64,000 nt of DNA, taken from Danxiaibacter sp048498555 (GTDB lineage Bacteria > Bacteroidota > Bacteroidia > Chitinophagales > Chitinophagaceae). The notes beneath the pieces were generated by a model. The model was not told the origin of the DNA. It did no database searches and saw only the letters and a list, made by a program, of their open reading frames with translations. The stretch spans positions 17,037-81,036 of the forward strand of contig JBEHXT010000020.1 in assembly GCA_048498555.1 (NCBI GenBank). The letters are read 5' to 3'. Every line of letters begins with the position of its first letter. Position 1 is the stretch's first letter. Shown here one piece after another: positions 36,761 through 45,831 of this stretch. The translations under genes and the position numbers were made by a program.

Positions 36761-37597
36761 TCAATTAGCCCCCAGCCACAGCAGGCTGTTAATAATTAGC
36801 TGGTTTTGTATTTCATTGGCAAATGTGAATGATAGTTCTTTATTGGTCTTATGTTCATAGTCAATGTCATTGTGGCCCATGTTCATGTAAACCATCTTGT
36901 ATTTTTTATTTGTCCATACTACGGGGTAATAGCCGCTGTGCCATATCTCATATTGTTTTGGGCCTGTGCCTAATGGAAAGCTTGTGGAGTCGATAGACAA
37001 TAAAATCGTAATATTCGGATTCTTTCTCAGATCATTTGACCATCTGTACCATTCATTCGGAGAAGATTTAAAGGTAGCCGGCAGTCCCTTCGTGACAATA
37101 TTTTCAGGATGCTCAACACGTAGAATAGCAGATGTTGGCCGCCATGTATTACTTACATAAGATCCTGATCCTAGAAATTCATTATGGTACCAGTCCCAGT
37201 TTTGGGGAAAGTCAGAAGGCGTGAGTGCAAAGCCTGCAAAATGAAAGCCCATCCATGCGCCACCATTCTCTATATATTTTCTGAATGCATCGCGTTGTGC
37301 CGGATCGTCCGGGCGTGTGTCAAGAAACAACACTACTTTATAATTCGCAAGAAAAGCTGCGTTTAGATTCGTCCAGTCATTGGTTGAGTCGTAGATGAAA
37401 TTATATTTACGCGCCATTTCTGGAAACCATTTATTCGCTTCATGAACAAAGCTGATATGTGCCTGGTCATTTCTCGCCGTATAAAATGCAATGACTTTAA
37501 ACTTTGTTTGCGCGAAGGATGCGAAAACTGTTAAGCAAAGGAACAGCGCGATAACGCAGCGCACAAAAGATTTGGTTGCATGGTTAATTGATGACAT
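36761..37597 (-). CDS. Secreted ThuA-domain protein
   Basis: 278 residues. A signal peptide ends VFASFAQ at 30. The ThuA/class I glutamine amidotransferase-like fold follows: KVIAFYTARNDQAH, YKVVLFLDTRPDD, YIENGGAWMGFHFAGFA, then the family block GSGSYVSNTWRP and VYMNMGHNDIDYE near the end. Family members are linked to carbohydrate utilisation, and the fold lacks the catalytic Cys of amidotransferases. Exported copies are common in Bacteroidota. Its substrate is unknown. Confidence 0.86.
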   Translation of the reverse strand: MSSINHATKSFVRCVIALFLCLTVFASFAQTKFKVIAFYTARNDQAHISFVHEANKWFPEMARKYNFIYDSTNDWTNLNAAFLANYKVVLFLDTRPDDPAQRDAFRKYIENGGAWMGFHFAGFALTPSDFPQNWDWYHNEFLGSGSYVSNTWRPTSAILRVEHPENIVTKGLPATFKSSPNEWYRWSNDLRKNPNITILLSIDSTSFPLGTGPKQYEIWHSGYYPVVWTNKKYKMVYMNMGHNDIDYEHKTNKELSFTFANEIQNQLIINSLLWLGAN

Positions 37598-37693
37598 TAA
37601 TGTGGTTGTTTTACGGACTTAATAGTAGCTAAAACTAATTGTATTCATTGATAATTGAAAATGAGGAGTTGGGAATTGTTGGGCTTTTATTAT

Positions 37694-37729
37694 AAAAAAA
37701 CTTCGGGAGCAAATTCGTCCCGAAGTTTT
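37694..37729 (-). terminator. Intrinsic terminator of the S74 repeat protein gene
   Basis: On the - strand the stem AAAACTTCGGGA / TCCCGAAGTTTT (12 bp) is followed by a T-tract (seven A on the + strand, 37694-37700). It lies 45 bp beyond the stop of the gene. Confidence 0.85.
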
Positions 37730-37774
37730 AAGGTTGCTGTTTAATAACATATAAAGAAACCGGAGCGGTTTAAA

Positions 37775-40033
37775 CTATCGCTGAATCACCATTTTTTTAG
37801 TATCTACAAGTTTGTTGTCGATATAAAGTGAATAGTTGTAAATGCCGGAAGCCAGCAGGTTTGCGTCAACATTTATATTGCCCCTGCCACTACCACTAAG
37901 GCTCATTGTTTTCAAAACCTTGCCACTTTGGTCAGTCAATACCATTTGGGCTTTTGAAAATGTTTGTGGTAAAGAGTAGGCAATGGTTGTGCTGCCCCTG
38001 GAAGGATTGGGTGAGTTTTGTTCAAGTAATCCGTTGCTAAGAGATACGGCTCCTGAAGAAGGCAGTTTTAATGCCGCTTCAATTTTTGCAAGCCTTGCTT
38101 CCAGGTTAGCATTCTCAACTTTTAAACTGTCGTTTTGTATACTGAGTTGTTGTACCGCTTTAACCAATGGTACCACAAAGTCAGAATAACGAAGGGCATA
38201 GAAGTCCTTGTCATTTTTAGGAGCATCAACACCACTAAAATCATAATGTAGCCTCTTTGCTGCAGCCTCAACTTCCTGTGCAACAAAACCTGTATAAACT
38301 ACTTTGCTCTTTTCTGCTGCGGCTTGTTTTTCAGTTTCCATTGCTCTTTGTTGAACGGCAGGGTCTTCATCGCTTTTTGGCCTTGCTGTGTAAGATTGCA
38401 GTGTGGAAGTAATGCTAGCTGCATCCAGGTTGTACGTGATCGGACGGAGAGCATTAATGAATTCAAGTCCCGGTACATCTTCCTTTATATTCTTTTTGTA
38501 GCGGCCGTCAGAGAAAGAAGAAAAGCCTACTGCGCCGCCAATGCTTGTTACGTTCGCATCGCCCAGCCTAACCTGGTTAGATGCAGTTGTAGGTGCATGA
38601 TATCCAACTGCAGTACTGTTGGTTGGAGTAGAAGTTGATCCGTAAGTATCCCATCCAAGGAATGTACAGTTGTTGCTGGCATAATATCCCGCATAAGCGC
38701 CGAAGCCACTATTGTAAGACCCTGTGTTGGCATAGAGGGAATAAGTGCCCGCAGCTGTGTTACTTGTTCCTGTTGTGTTCGAATACAGAGAGTAAGTGCC
38801 AAAGGAGCTGTTGTAAGTTCCCGTAGTATTGCTGTATAAAGCACGGGCTCCGTGTGCTGTGTTATATATACCGGTTGTATTAGCGTATAAAGACTTGCTT
38901 CCGGTGGCTGTGTTAAATCCCGAAGTGGATGTATTAAAATATAGTGCAGAATCGCCAATTGCAACAGTGTTTCTTGCACCTGTACTGCTGAATAACGCAT
39001 GTGTGCCAATAGCAACATTACTAAAACCGCCTGAGTTATAATAGGCTGCATAGTAGCCGCTGGCTACATTGTCATTACCGCTTTTATTTTGTTGTAATGC
39101 GTAAACGCCATCAGCCACGTTGTTGCTTCCTGTTGTGTTGTTCAGTAAAGCCCAAACACCTGTGCCGGTATTGCGCGAACCGCTTGTCGTATAATACAAT
39201 GCCTGGAAGCCCAGCCCTGTGTTGTCATAAGCACTTCCTGTAGAAGCAAATAAAGCCTGATAGCCTACGCCCGTATTGTACCCGCTGGTTGTATTGGAAT
39301 ACAGTGCCTGGTAGCCTACAGCAACGTTGTAATAACCTGTAGTGTTTTTATACAGTGCTTTGCTACCTATGCCGGTATTTTGATATGCGCTGGTGCTGTT
39401 GAGTAATGCGGAGTCGCCTACGGCAACAGAGTTGTTTCCTGTAGCGTTCTTGCTAAGTGCCATAATCCCAACCGCAACATTTGAATATCCTGTTGTGTTT
39501 ACTTTGAGCGCATAATAGCCAACCCCTACGTTTGCAGAACCTTTCGTGTTGGCAAATAATGATAAGAAGCCAACTGCTGTGTTGTTTGAGCCAGTTGTGT
39601 TTGTGAAAAGCGTTTTAAAGCCTGTGCCTGTGTTGTTTGACCCGGTTGTGTTTGAATACAGGGCGGAATTTCCCAATGCAGCGTTGTTAGTTCCTGTAGT
39701 TATTTTGGCCAGTGCATAAGCGCCGAAGCCGGAGTTATAGCTTCCTGTAAGCGCCGTAGTGCCTGCATTTGCTCCCGTGAAAATGTTACCTGTTCCCGTC
39801 GCATGTAATGTAAGCACATTGTTTACATAAATACGGCCACCCAGGTAAAGATACCGCCACGCTTTGGTGGAGGTGCCGAGGTCTTTCGTGTTGGTTGCAT
39901 TTGGCGTAAGCGTTTGGTTAATGTTAGTAACTACCAGATTCGACAAGGCCGTGTTAGCCTGTCCGAGGCTCTGCGTGCTAATTACACCTGATGTGATTGC
40001 AGCAGCCATCAGCATGTAGAATTGTTTTTTCAT
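37775..40033 (-). CDS. Secreted repeat protein with peptidase S74 chaperone and T9SS sorting domain
   Basis: 752 residues. A signal peptide covers about 1-25 (SLGQA). Residues 98-455 are 21 tandem units of about 17 residues with the pattern x-N-x-x-x-G-x-x-(A/S)-L-x-x-N-T-T-G, similar to the head repeats of YadA-type trimeric adhesins. The peptidase S74/intramolecular chaperone domain starts near 508 (SDGRYKKNIKEDVPGLEF), with YTGFVAQEVEAAAKRLHYD and YALRYSDFVVPLVKAVQQL, then a coiled coil (IQNDSLKVENANLEARLAKI). The last 75 residues are a T9SS sorting domain (NSPNPSRGSTTIAY to DTKKMVIQR). It probably forms a surface trimer. It is a single-gene unit with its own terminator. Confidence 0.88.
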   Translation of the reverse strand: MKKQFYMLMAAAITSGVISTQSLGQANTALSNLVVTNINQTLTPNATNTKDLGTSTKAWRYLYLGGRIYVNNVLTLHATGTGNIFTGANAGTTALTGSYNSGFGAYALAKITTGTNNAALGNSALYSNTTGSNNTGTGFKTLFTNTTGSNNTAVGFLSLFANTKGSANVGVGYYALKVNTTGYSNVAVGIMALSKNATGNNSVAVGDSALLNSTSAYQNTGIGSKALYKNTTGYYNVAVGYQALYSNTTSGYNTGVGYQALFASTGSAYDNTGLGFQALYYTTSGSRNTGTGVWALLNNTTGSNNVADGVYALQQNKSGNDNVASGYYAAYYNSGGFSNVAIGTHALFSSTGARNTVAIGDSALYFNTSTSGFNTATGSKSLYANTTGIYNTAHGARALYSNTTGTYNSSFGTYSLYSNTTGTSNTAAGTYSLYANTGSYNSGFGAYAGYYASNNCTFLGWDTYGSTSTPTNSTAVGYHAPTTASNQVRLGDANVTSIGGAVGFSSFSDGRYKKNIKEDVPGLEFINALRPITYNLDAASITSTLQSYTARPKSDEDPAVQQRAMETEKQAAAEKSKVVYTGFVAQEVEAAAKRLHYDFSGVDAPKNDKDFYALRYSDFVVPLVKAVQQLSIQNDSLKVENANLEARLAKIEAALKLPSSGAVSLSNGLLEQNSPNPSRGSTTIAYSLPQTFSKAQMVLTDQSGKVLKTMSLSGSGRGNINVDANLLASGIYNYSLYIDNKLVDTKKMVIQR
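38669..39742 (-). repeat. 21 tandem 51-bp coding repeats
   Basis: The DNA encoding residues 98-455 of the S74 protein. Most units are exactly 17 codons (51 bp). Variants of 16, 18 and 20 codons occur at units 9, 15, 16, 17 and 20. The units differ in sequence, so it is an old repeat, but copy number could still vary by recombination. Confidence 0.8.
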
Positions 40034-40487
40034 ACAAGTTCTTTTTTTGTGTGAAGCAATAGCAGATAAGGAGATATGTATGCCGCGGAGTTATTAAGCG
40101 AACAATATTTTTTGAAATAGTTGTGTAGACTTATAGGCCGCAACCCCTGGCACTTATGCCGGGTTAGGACTATGTTGTACGGAATAGGCTGTCAATTAAT
40201 ATATAATATTGTTTCAGTTAATAAGGCCGTTCCATTGGGGAATAAATACGATAGACTTGAGGATCGGATACAAAATAGAAAGAAAAAACAATAGTTGCAA
40301 GAGACATTTTGTCAACATTTTTTGATGATTGAACGTTTACATTATTATCGCGGAGCTTTGCTGGACGGCTTTTTCAGCGAAATAAAAGTGTATATGCTCG
40401 TCCTGCAAAACAAAGGTGCAGCTATTCCGATCTGTATTTCACAATTAGCTTTGCTGAATAAATATTTACACTATAATAAAAAGCGTT
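40034..40487. other. Intergenic region between divergent genes
   Basis: About 450 bases. It contains the hairpin AACCCCTGGCACTTATGCC plus GGGTT (40142-40165), of unknown role. No gene is supported; a + strand frame at 40295-40555 overlaps the real start of the SAM hydrolase. Confidence 0.45.
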
Positions 40488-41381
40488 ATGAGAAAGTATT
40501 TGTTTGTATTGCTGTTTTGTATAGGCGCACATCTGTGCCTGTTTTCCCAGAATAATATCCTTGTTTTCCAGAGTGATTTTGGTTTAAAAGACGGAGCCGT
40601 TTCAGCAATGAAAGGAGTGGCCATGGGCGTTTCTCCTCAATTAAAAATATTTGACCTTACACACGAAATTCCACCTTTCAATATTTGGGAAGCTGCCTAC
40701 CGCCTGCAGCAGACAGCCCAGTATTGGCCTGTGGGCACTGTGTTTGTGTCAGTGGTTGATCCGGGAGTAGGGTCTGAAAGAAAATCTGTTGTGCTAAAAA
40801 CAAAGTCAGGCCACTTCTTTGTTACTCCTGATAATGGTACGCTTACCCTTATAGCCCAGCATCTTGGCATTGACAGTGTGCGGGAAATTGACGAAGTAAA
40901 AAACAGGCTGAAAAATTCAAACGCGTCTTACACTTTTCACGGACGGGATGTGTATGCTTACACAGGTGCAAAGCTTGCTTCCGGAACAATACGATTTGAT
41001 GAAGTGGGGGGCTTGTTACCAGCGCAGGTGATCACCATAAATTTTCAACAACCCGCATTTGAGAACGGAACCGTGAAAGGCAATATTCCCATTCTTGATA
41101 TTCAGTACGGAAACGTGTGGACCAATATTGACCGAGAAACTTTCAATAAGCTGGGTGCGAAATACGGCGACAAGCTAAATGTTCAGATTTACCATGGCCA
41201 AAAGCTGGTGTATAAAAGTGTGCTGCCGTATGAGACAACATTTTCTGCCGTACCAAATGGCCAGCCGCTGGTTTATATCAACAGCTTGCTGAATGTGTCA
41301 TTTGCGTTGAATCAGGGGAATTTCTCGCAGAAGAATAACGTGTTTAGCGGCCCGGAATGGAGTGTGTCGATTTCAAAATAA
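40488..41381 (+). CDS. Exported SAM hydrolase (SAM hydroxide adenosyltransferase, DUF62)
   Basis: 297 residues. A signal peptide ends HLCLFSQ at 21. The SAM hydroxide adenosyltransferase fold follows: ILVFQSDFGLKDGAVSAMKG, FDLTHEIPPF, VFVSVVDPGVGSERKSV, FVTPDNGTL and YTFHGRDVYA. The family uses an Asp/Arg/His triad to activate water; D91, R98 and H151 fit the known spacing. The reaction splits SAM into adenosine and methionine. The signal peptide means it acts outside the cytoplasm, so its real substrate may be external SAM or another nucleoside. It is followed by a TonB-dependent receptor 109 bp on (to that gene's ATG). Confidence 0.88.
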   Translation: MRKYLFVLLFCIGAHLCLFSQNNILVFQSDFGLKDGAVSAMKGVAMGVSPQLKIFDLTHEIPPFNIWEAAYRLQQTAQYWPVGTVFVSVVDPGVGSERKSVVLKTKSGHFFVTPDNGTLTLIAQHLGIDSVREIDEVKNRLKNSNASYTFHGRDVYAYTGAKLASGTIRFDEVGGLLPAQVITINFQQPAFENGTVKGNIPILDIQYGNVWTNIDRETFNKLGAKYGDKLNVQIYHGQKLVYKSVLPYETTFSAVPNGQPLVYINSLLNVSFALNQGNFSQKNNVFSGPEWSVSISK

Positions 41382-41490
41382 TGAAGATTGAGGGTTATGT
41401 TGACTGCGGTTGCTTCTCACGATGTTCAGCATGGCTGCGTTTAGAGCGGTTTCTTTGGCTCATCCATCTCAAAATCTTAAAACCTGGAAA

Positions 41491-44226
41491 ATGAAATCAA
41501 TACAACTGCTTATTGTCGCATGTACATTCTTCCTCTTGCCTGCCAGTGCGCAGAATGTTGCAACTGGCAAAGTGTTGGATGCTCATACGGGAAAGGCTTT
41601 GGCAGGAGCGACTGTACAAACGCAAAGTGGCAACAAATCTGTCATAACGGACAATGAAGGCAATTTTAAAATCAATGCTTCTATAGGCGAGTTGTTGCAG
41701 GCAAGCCACCTGGGTTTTACAACGCTCAGTTTCAAAGCGGAATTATATACCGAAGTGCGGCTGTATGAAAATGTGAATGATTTATCTGCCGTTACTGTTG
41801 TTGGCAGCCGAAACTTGAAACGTTCCATTGATAATTCGCCGGTGCCGGTAGATGTGATTGAATTAAAATCAGCAACCAAAACATTGCCGCAGGTAGACCT
41901 GAATCAAATGCTCAATTACCTGGCGCCTTCTTTTAACTCGGCAAGGCAATCATCTTCAGATGGTACGGAACACATTGATCCTGCTTCATTGCGCGGCTTG
42001 GGGCCCGATCAAACGCTTGTGCTGATCAACGGAAAAAGAAGGCATACTACCTCTCTCTTAAATAACCAGGGCACTTTCGGGAATGGATCTGTGGGAACAG
42101 ATTTGAATGCGATCCCGGTTTCAGCGATTGACCACATTGAAATACTACGCGATGGCGCTGCAGCTCAATACGGTTCGGATGCGATTGCCGGTGTGATTAA
42201 TATCGTGCTAAAGAAAAATACAAGAGCATTGCAGGCTGGCGTTACTGGCGGCGTTACCTCTCGCGGCGACGGAGGAACAAGCAATGTGAACCTTAACTGG
42301 GGCGGATCGCTGGGAAAGAATGGCGGTTTTATAAACCTGACGGGCGATTTTTTATACCGGGGAAAAACAACAAGGACGCAGGAACACAATCTTACCATAT
42401 TTAATCAGTTTGCTTTGCCGGAAGATGCAGCTAACGGTGGTGCATTTACGTATGACTTCAGCGCCGATCCCGCTGCGTTGCGGGCTTATGACGACAGTGT
42501 GCTGCGGGCGAGGAACCTGAAAAGATCGGATTTCAATTTCCAGATTGGTGACGCGAAAATCTTAAATACGGGCATCTTTTATAACATGAGCCTTCCTTTC
42601 AAAAATAACAAAGCGGAATTTTATTCTTTTGGTGGATTGAATTATCGCGATGGAATGGGTTTTGGTTTTCGCAGATTGCCCAGTGAAGAATGGAATATGG
42701 TATACGCTATTTTTCCCAACGGATACCAGCCAAACACGGAGTCGCATATTTATGATGAATCCGTAGCTGTCGGTTTAAAATGGAAATATGGAAAATGGAA
42801 CATGGACATTAGTAACAATACCGGTAATAACCGTTTTGATTACATCGTCAGCAATACGGTAAATGCTTCCTTAAAAGAAAAAAGCCCGACTACCTTTAAA
42901 GCAGGTGGCCACGCTTTTTTACAGAATACACTTAATCTTGACGCAAGCCGGTATTTTGAAACCGTTGCACAGGGCTTAAATCTTGGCCTCGGAGCTGAAT
43001 TCAGGTATGAAAAATATACGATTCGTGAGGGCGAAGAAGCTTCCTGGAAAAACTATGGATTGTATACACAGCCGGATGGCACAACAGTAGATACGCTGGG
43101 CTTGTCCGGCGGTTCACAATCGTTCGGAGGTTTTACGCCATACAATGCGGGCACACATAGCCGTAACAATATTTCTGTCTATGCCGATGCCGAGCTGGAT
43201 GTAACAAAATCATTCATGCTGGCGGGAGCCGTACGTTTTGAAAACTATAGCGATTTTGGCAGTACAATTAATGGTAAGCTGGCTGCCCGTTATGCTATTA
43301 GTAACGCCTTCGCGTTGCGTGGCGCGATCAGTACCGGTTTTCGAGCACCATCTCTTCAACAGCAGTTTTTTAGTTATGTAAGTACGGATTTAGTGAATAA
43401 TAAAATAGGGCAGTCAGGGTTCTTTCCAACCAATAGCGATGTTGCAAAATTTATCGGCATACCAAAACTAAAAGAAGAAACTTCCATCAATGCCAGTGCT
43501 GGCTTTACGGTAACGCCGGGAAAGAATTTGCGCATAACGGTTGATGGTTATTATATTAAAGTGAATGATCGCATCACACTTACGGGCAACTTCGGGCAGG
43601 ATGCCTATGGCAATGTAGATTCAGTTATTGCGGATTACCTTGCGCCTTATGGTGCCAGCACTGCAAGGTTTTTTGTGAATTCTGTTGATACAAGAACGTT
43701 GGGTGTTGACCTTGTTGCTACTTATAGTTATCGTATCAACAACAATAACAGGCTGGATTTTACCCTTGCCGCTAATTATAACGACAATAAGGTTGAACAG
43801 GTAAATACTATTCCTGAAAAGCTGGCTTCGCAGCCAGATGTTTATTTCAGCCCCGCAGAAAGGGCTTTGATAGAAACGATCAATCCACGCACGAAAATCA
43901 ACTTTACCATTAACTATAAGGTGAACAAGCTGACGATACTGTTGCGCAACGAATATTTCGGCGAGGTTACTAAAAATGGTTTTCCTTTTGGTGAAGTGCA
44001 GGTACACAAAGGCAAGACCGTTACCGATCTCGCGTTGAGTTACGACATTACAAAACATTGCACGCTATCAGCCGGAGCAAACAATATTTTTGACATATTC
44101 CCGGACAAGCAGGTCTATAGCAATAGCTACTTTGGTGTATTTAAATATGCCCCTGTACAAATGGGCACCACCGGCACGTTTTATTTTGTGAGATTGCTTG
44201 TAAGCATTGCAGGAAAAGCAAAATAA
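41491..44226 (+). CDS. TonB-dependent outer-membrane receptor
   Basis: 911 residues from the ATG at 41491, where the signal peptide MKSIQLLIVACTFFLLPASAQ starts; the frame opens earlier without support. A CarboxypepD_reg-like domain spans about 23-95 (TGKVLDAHTGKALAGATVQ). The plug domain spans about 100-230, with RGLGPDQTLVLINGKRRH, IEILRDGAAAQYGSDAIAGV and NIVLKKN. The rest is a 22-strand type barrel (AVRFENYSDFGS, AISTGFRAPSLQQQFF), ending in the aromatic-rich FYFVRLLVSIAG. It is not SusC-like and has no SusD partner. It should import a ligand via TonB; the linked SAM hydrolase is the only clue to which. Confidence 0.87.
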   Translation: MKSIQLLIVACTFFLLPASAQNVATGKVLDAHTGKALAGATVQTQSGNKSVITDNEGNFKINASIGELLQASHLGFTTLSFKAELYTEVRLYENVNDLSAVTVVGSRNLKRSIDNSPVPVDVIELKSATKTLPQVDLNQMLNYLAPSFNSARQSSSDGTEHIDPASLRGLGPDQTLVLINGKRRHTTSLLNNQGTFGNGSVGTDLNAIPVSAIDHIEILRDGAAAQYGSDAIAGVINIVLKKNTRALQAGVTGGVTSRGDGGTSNVNLNWGGSLGKNGGFINLTGDFLYRGKTTRTQEHNLTIFNQFALPEDAANGGAFTYDFSADPAALRAYDDSVLRARNLKRSDFNFQIGDAKILNTGIFYNMSLPFKNNKAEFYSFGGLNYRDGMGFGFRRLPSEEWNMVYAIFPNGYQPNTESHIYDESVAVGLKWKYGKWNMDISNNTGNNRFDYIVSNTVNASLKEKSPTTFKAGGHAFLQNTLNLDASRYFETVAQGLNLGLGAEFRYEKYTIREGEEASWKNYGLYTQPDGTTVDTLGLSGGSQSFGGFTPYNAGTHSRNNISVYADAELDVTKSFMLAGAVRFENYSDFGSTINGKLAARYAISNAFALRGAISTGFRAPSLQQQFFSYVSTDLVNNKIGQSGFFPTNSDVAKFIGIPKLKEETSINASAGFTVTPGKNLRITVDGYYIKVNDRITLTGNFGQDAYGNVDSVIADYLAPYGASTARFFVNSVDTRTLGVDLVATYSYRINNNNRLDFTLAANYNDNKVEQVNTIPEKLASQPDVYFSPAERALIETINPRTKINFTINYKVNKLTILLRNEYFGEVTKNGFPFGEVQVHKGKTVTDLALSYDITKHCTLSAGANNIFDIFPDKQVYSNSYFGVFKYAPVQMGTTGTFYFVRLLVSIAGKAK

Positions 44227-44413
44227 AATATAGTTGTTTTATTTACACATCAAACTTTTACAAAGTGTATTTAAAAAAATATGTTTTCTCAATGGTAAAT
44301 CCTTCCGTTTTTTTTCTCCTGTTGTAAATAACCATTCAATCCCGTTTCCTTAGGTTGTTTATAATCAGGAAGATTATATCAGGGAGCCAGTGTTGAAGGG
44401 CGATATCAACTTT

Positions 44414-45562
44414 ATGGATTATTTACTGTACGAACCGGAAGACTTTGCTTCAGACGAATCTTATCTCAGGTATTATTTTAAACTGAATGAGAAGGACGTT
44501 GCTTTTTGGGAAAGCTGGATCAGCAATCATCCTGAAAAGCTTGATGTGATTGTTCATGCGGACGAGCTCATCAATTTTCTTTCTTTTCATGTACCTGAAG
44601 ATGCAGTGGATAAAGAATTGAATAAACTGTTGAGCGATATAAAAGCCGGAACAGGCAAGAAGGCTCCCGAAAAAAATAATCCTACACAAAAGGCCGTTGC
44701 AAAAGTAGTTCCATTAAGATATGTTAAGACAGCATCTCTCACGCTGGCTGCAGCAGCACTTGTTTTTTTGTTCGTGCGCGTTGCAATATTCAAGCCTTCT
44801 AAAGATGCCAATATTATAGTGCCTGGCATAGCTGCAAATATTACAAAAACAAATAATGGTACGGCTCCCATCCTGCTTCAGCTGGAGGATAGTTCAGTTG
44901 TAACGCTAAAACCGGGAAGCTCCGTTACCTATGCCGCACATTTCGCTGCGGACAAACGTGAGGTAATGCTGGAAGGAGAAGCTTTTTTCCAGGTTTCAAA
45001 AAATCCTGCCCGGCCATTTTATGTATATTATGATAACCTTGTAACCCACGTACTGGGCACAAGTTTTAATGTGAAAATTGATAAGGCTCAGAAAAAAATT
45101 GAAGTGGCTGTGCGCACCGGAAGGGTAGAAGTGTATGAGAAGAGTGCCAGAATAGCGGTTAAACAAAATACCCCGCAAAAAGAAAAAGGCGTGGTGCTTA
45201 CACCCAATCAAAAAGTTATTTACGCTATCGATACCAAGAGTTTTGAGGCAACGCTTGTTGACAAGCCAATGCCCCTACTGGCACATCGCGACAATGCGGA
45301 TACCGTTACTACGTTGTACAGCATCAATAAAGAAACTTTTGCATTTAAATCTGATCGGCTTGCCGACATCATAAAAGTTTTTGAAAATGTGTATGGGATT
45401 GACATACAGGTTGAAAATGAGCATTTGAATAATTGCCATTTTTCCGGAGATCTTACCCGGATGGACCTGTATGGGAAACTTGACATTATCTGCAAAACAT
45501 TGGGAGCATCTTACAAAATAACCGGGACAAGCATTCTCATTAAAGGTAAAAACCTGCAGTAA
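44414..45562 (+). CDS. FecR family anti-sigma/sensor protein
   Basis: 382 residues from the ATG at 44414 (an earlier GTG at 44390 is less likely). An N-terminal cytoplasmic part (ASDESYLRYYFKLNEKDVAFW, about 12-32) is the FecR anti-sigma helix region. One membrane helix (ASLTLAAAALVFLFVRVAIF) lies at about 107-126. The FecR domain (LQLEDSSVVTLKPGSSVTY, FFQVSKNPARPFYVY, VLGTSFNVKI) spans about 150-270. A C-terminal STN-like DUF4974 domain (FKSDRLADIIKVFENVYGID) is at 305-380. It should hold an ECF sigma factor at the membrane until the partner SusC receptor signals. No sigma gene is next to it; the nearest is 52085-52633 on the other strand. Confidence 0.87.
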   Translation: MDYLLYEPEDFASDESYLRYYFKLNEKDVAFWESWISNHPEKLDVIVHADELINFLSFHVPEDAVDKELNKLLSDIKAGTGKKAPEKNNPTQKAVAKVVPLRYVKTASLTLAAAALVFLFVRVAIFKPSKDANIIVPGIAANITKTNNGTAPILLQLEDSSVVTLKPGSSVTYAAHFAADKREVMLEGEAFFQVSKNPARPFYVYYDNLVTHVLGTSFNVKIDKAQKKIEVAVRTGRVEVYEKSARIAVKQNTPQKEKGVVLTPNQKVIYAIDTKSFEATLVDKPMPLLAHRDNADTVTTLYSINKETFAFKSDRLADIIKVFENVYGIDIQVENEHLNNCHFSGDLTRMDLYGKLDIICKTLGASYKITGTSILIKGKNLQ

Positions 45563-45735
45563 TGCGGCATTGCACCTTGTAAGGAAAGCCGGTACAGTTT
45601 CCTTTAATGCTAAGGGCTAAGGCCGCTCCGCAATTCTACCCCGTGAAAAAGATTGCTATTATTTCATCACTAAAACAATTGCCATTATGAAAGGATCCGT
45701 CGTAAAAAACACTTAACAACCAATGGCCGGCACAT

Positions 45736-45766
45736 AAAAAAACCGGTAATGTTCCAGCATTACCGG
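45736..45766 (-). terminator. Terminator-like hairpin on the - strand between FecR and SusC genes
   Basis: The perfect 9-bp stem CCGGTAATG (45743-45751) / CATTACCGG (45758-45766) has the loop TTCCAG, followed on the - strand by seven T. No - strand gene ends here, so it may terminate antisense RNA or act as a structure in the leader of the SusC gene. GGCCGG at 45725-45730 could also pair with CCGGCC at 45763-45768. Confidence 0.5.
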
Positions 45767-45831
45767 CCTAAGGCTATGCGCCTGGCTTTATCCGTGTACA
45801 CATTTATTAACGAACAAAACCAAGCTAAATT

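Noticed and set aside
38669..39742. Regular 51-bp repeats that could suggest a CRISPR array
   Set aside because: They are in frame inside one protein, without spacers of unique sequence, and encode a known type of adhesin-like repeat.
37775..40033. Peptidase S74 domain as sign of a prophage
   Set aside because: No other phage gene is nearby, and the protein has a Sec signal peptide and a T9SS sorting domain, so it is a cellular surface protein.
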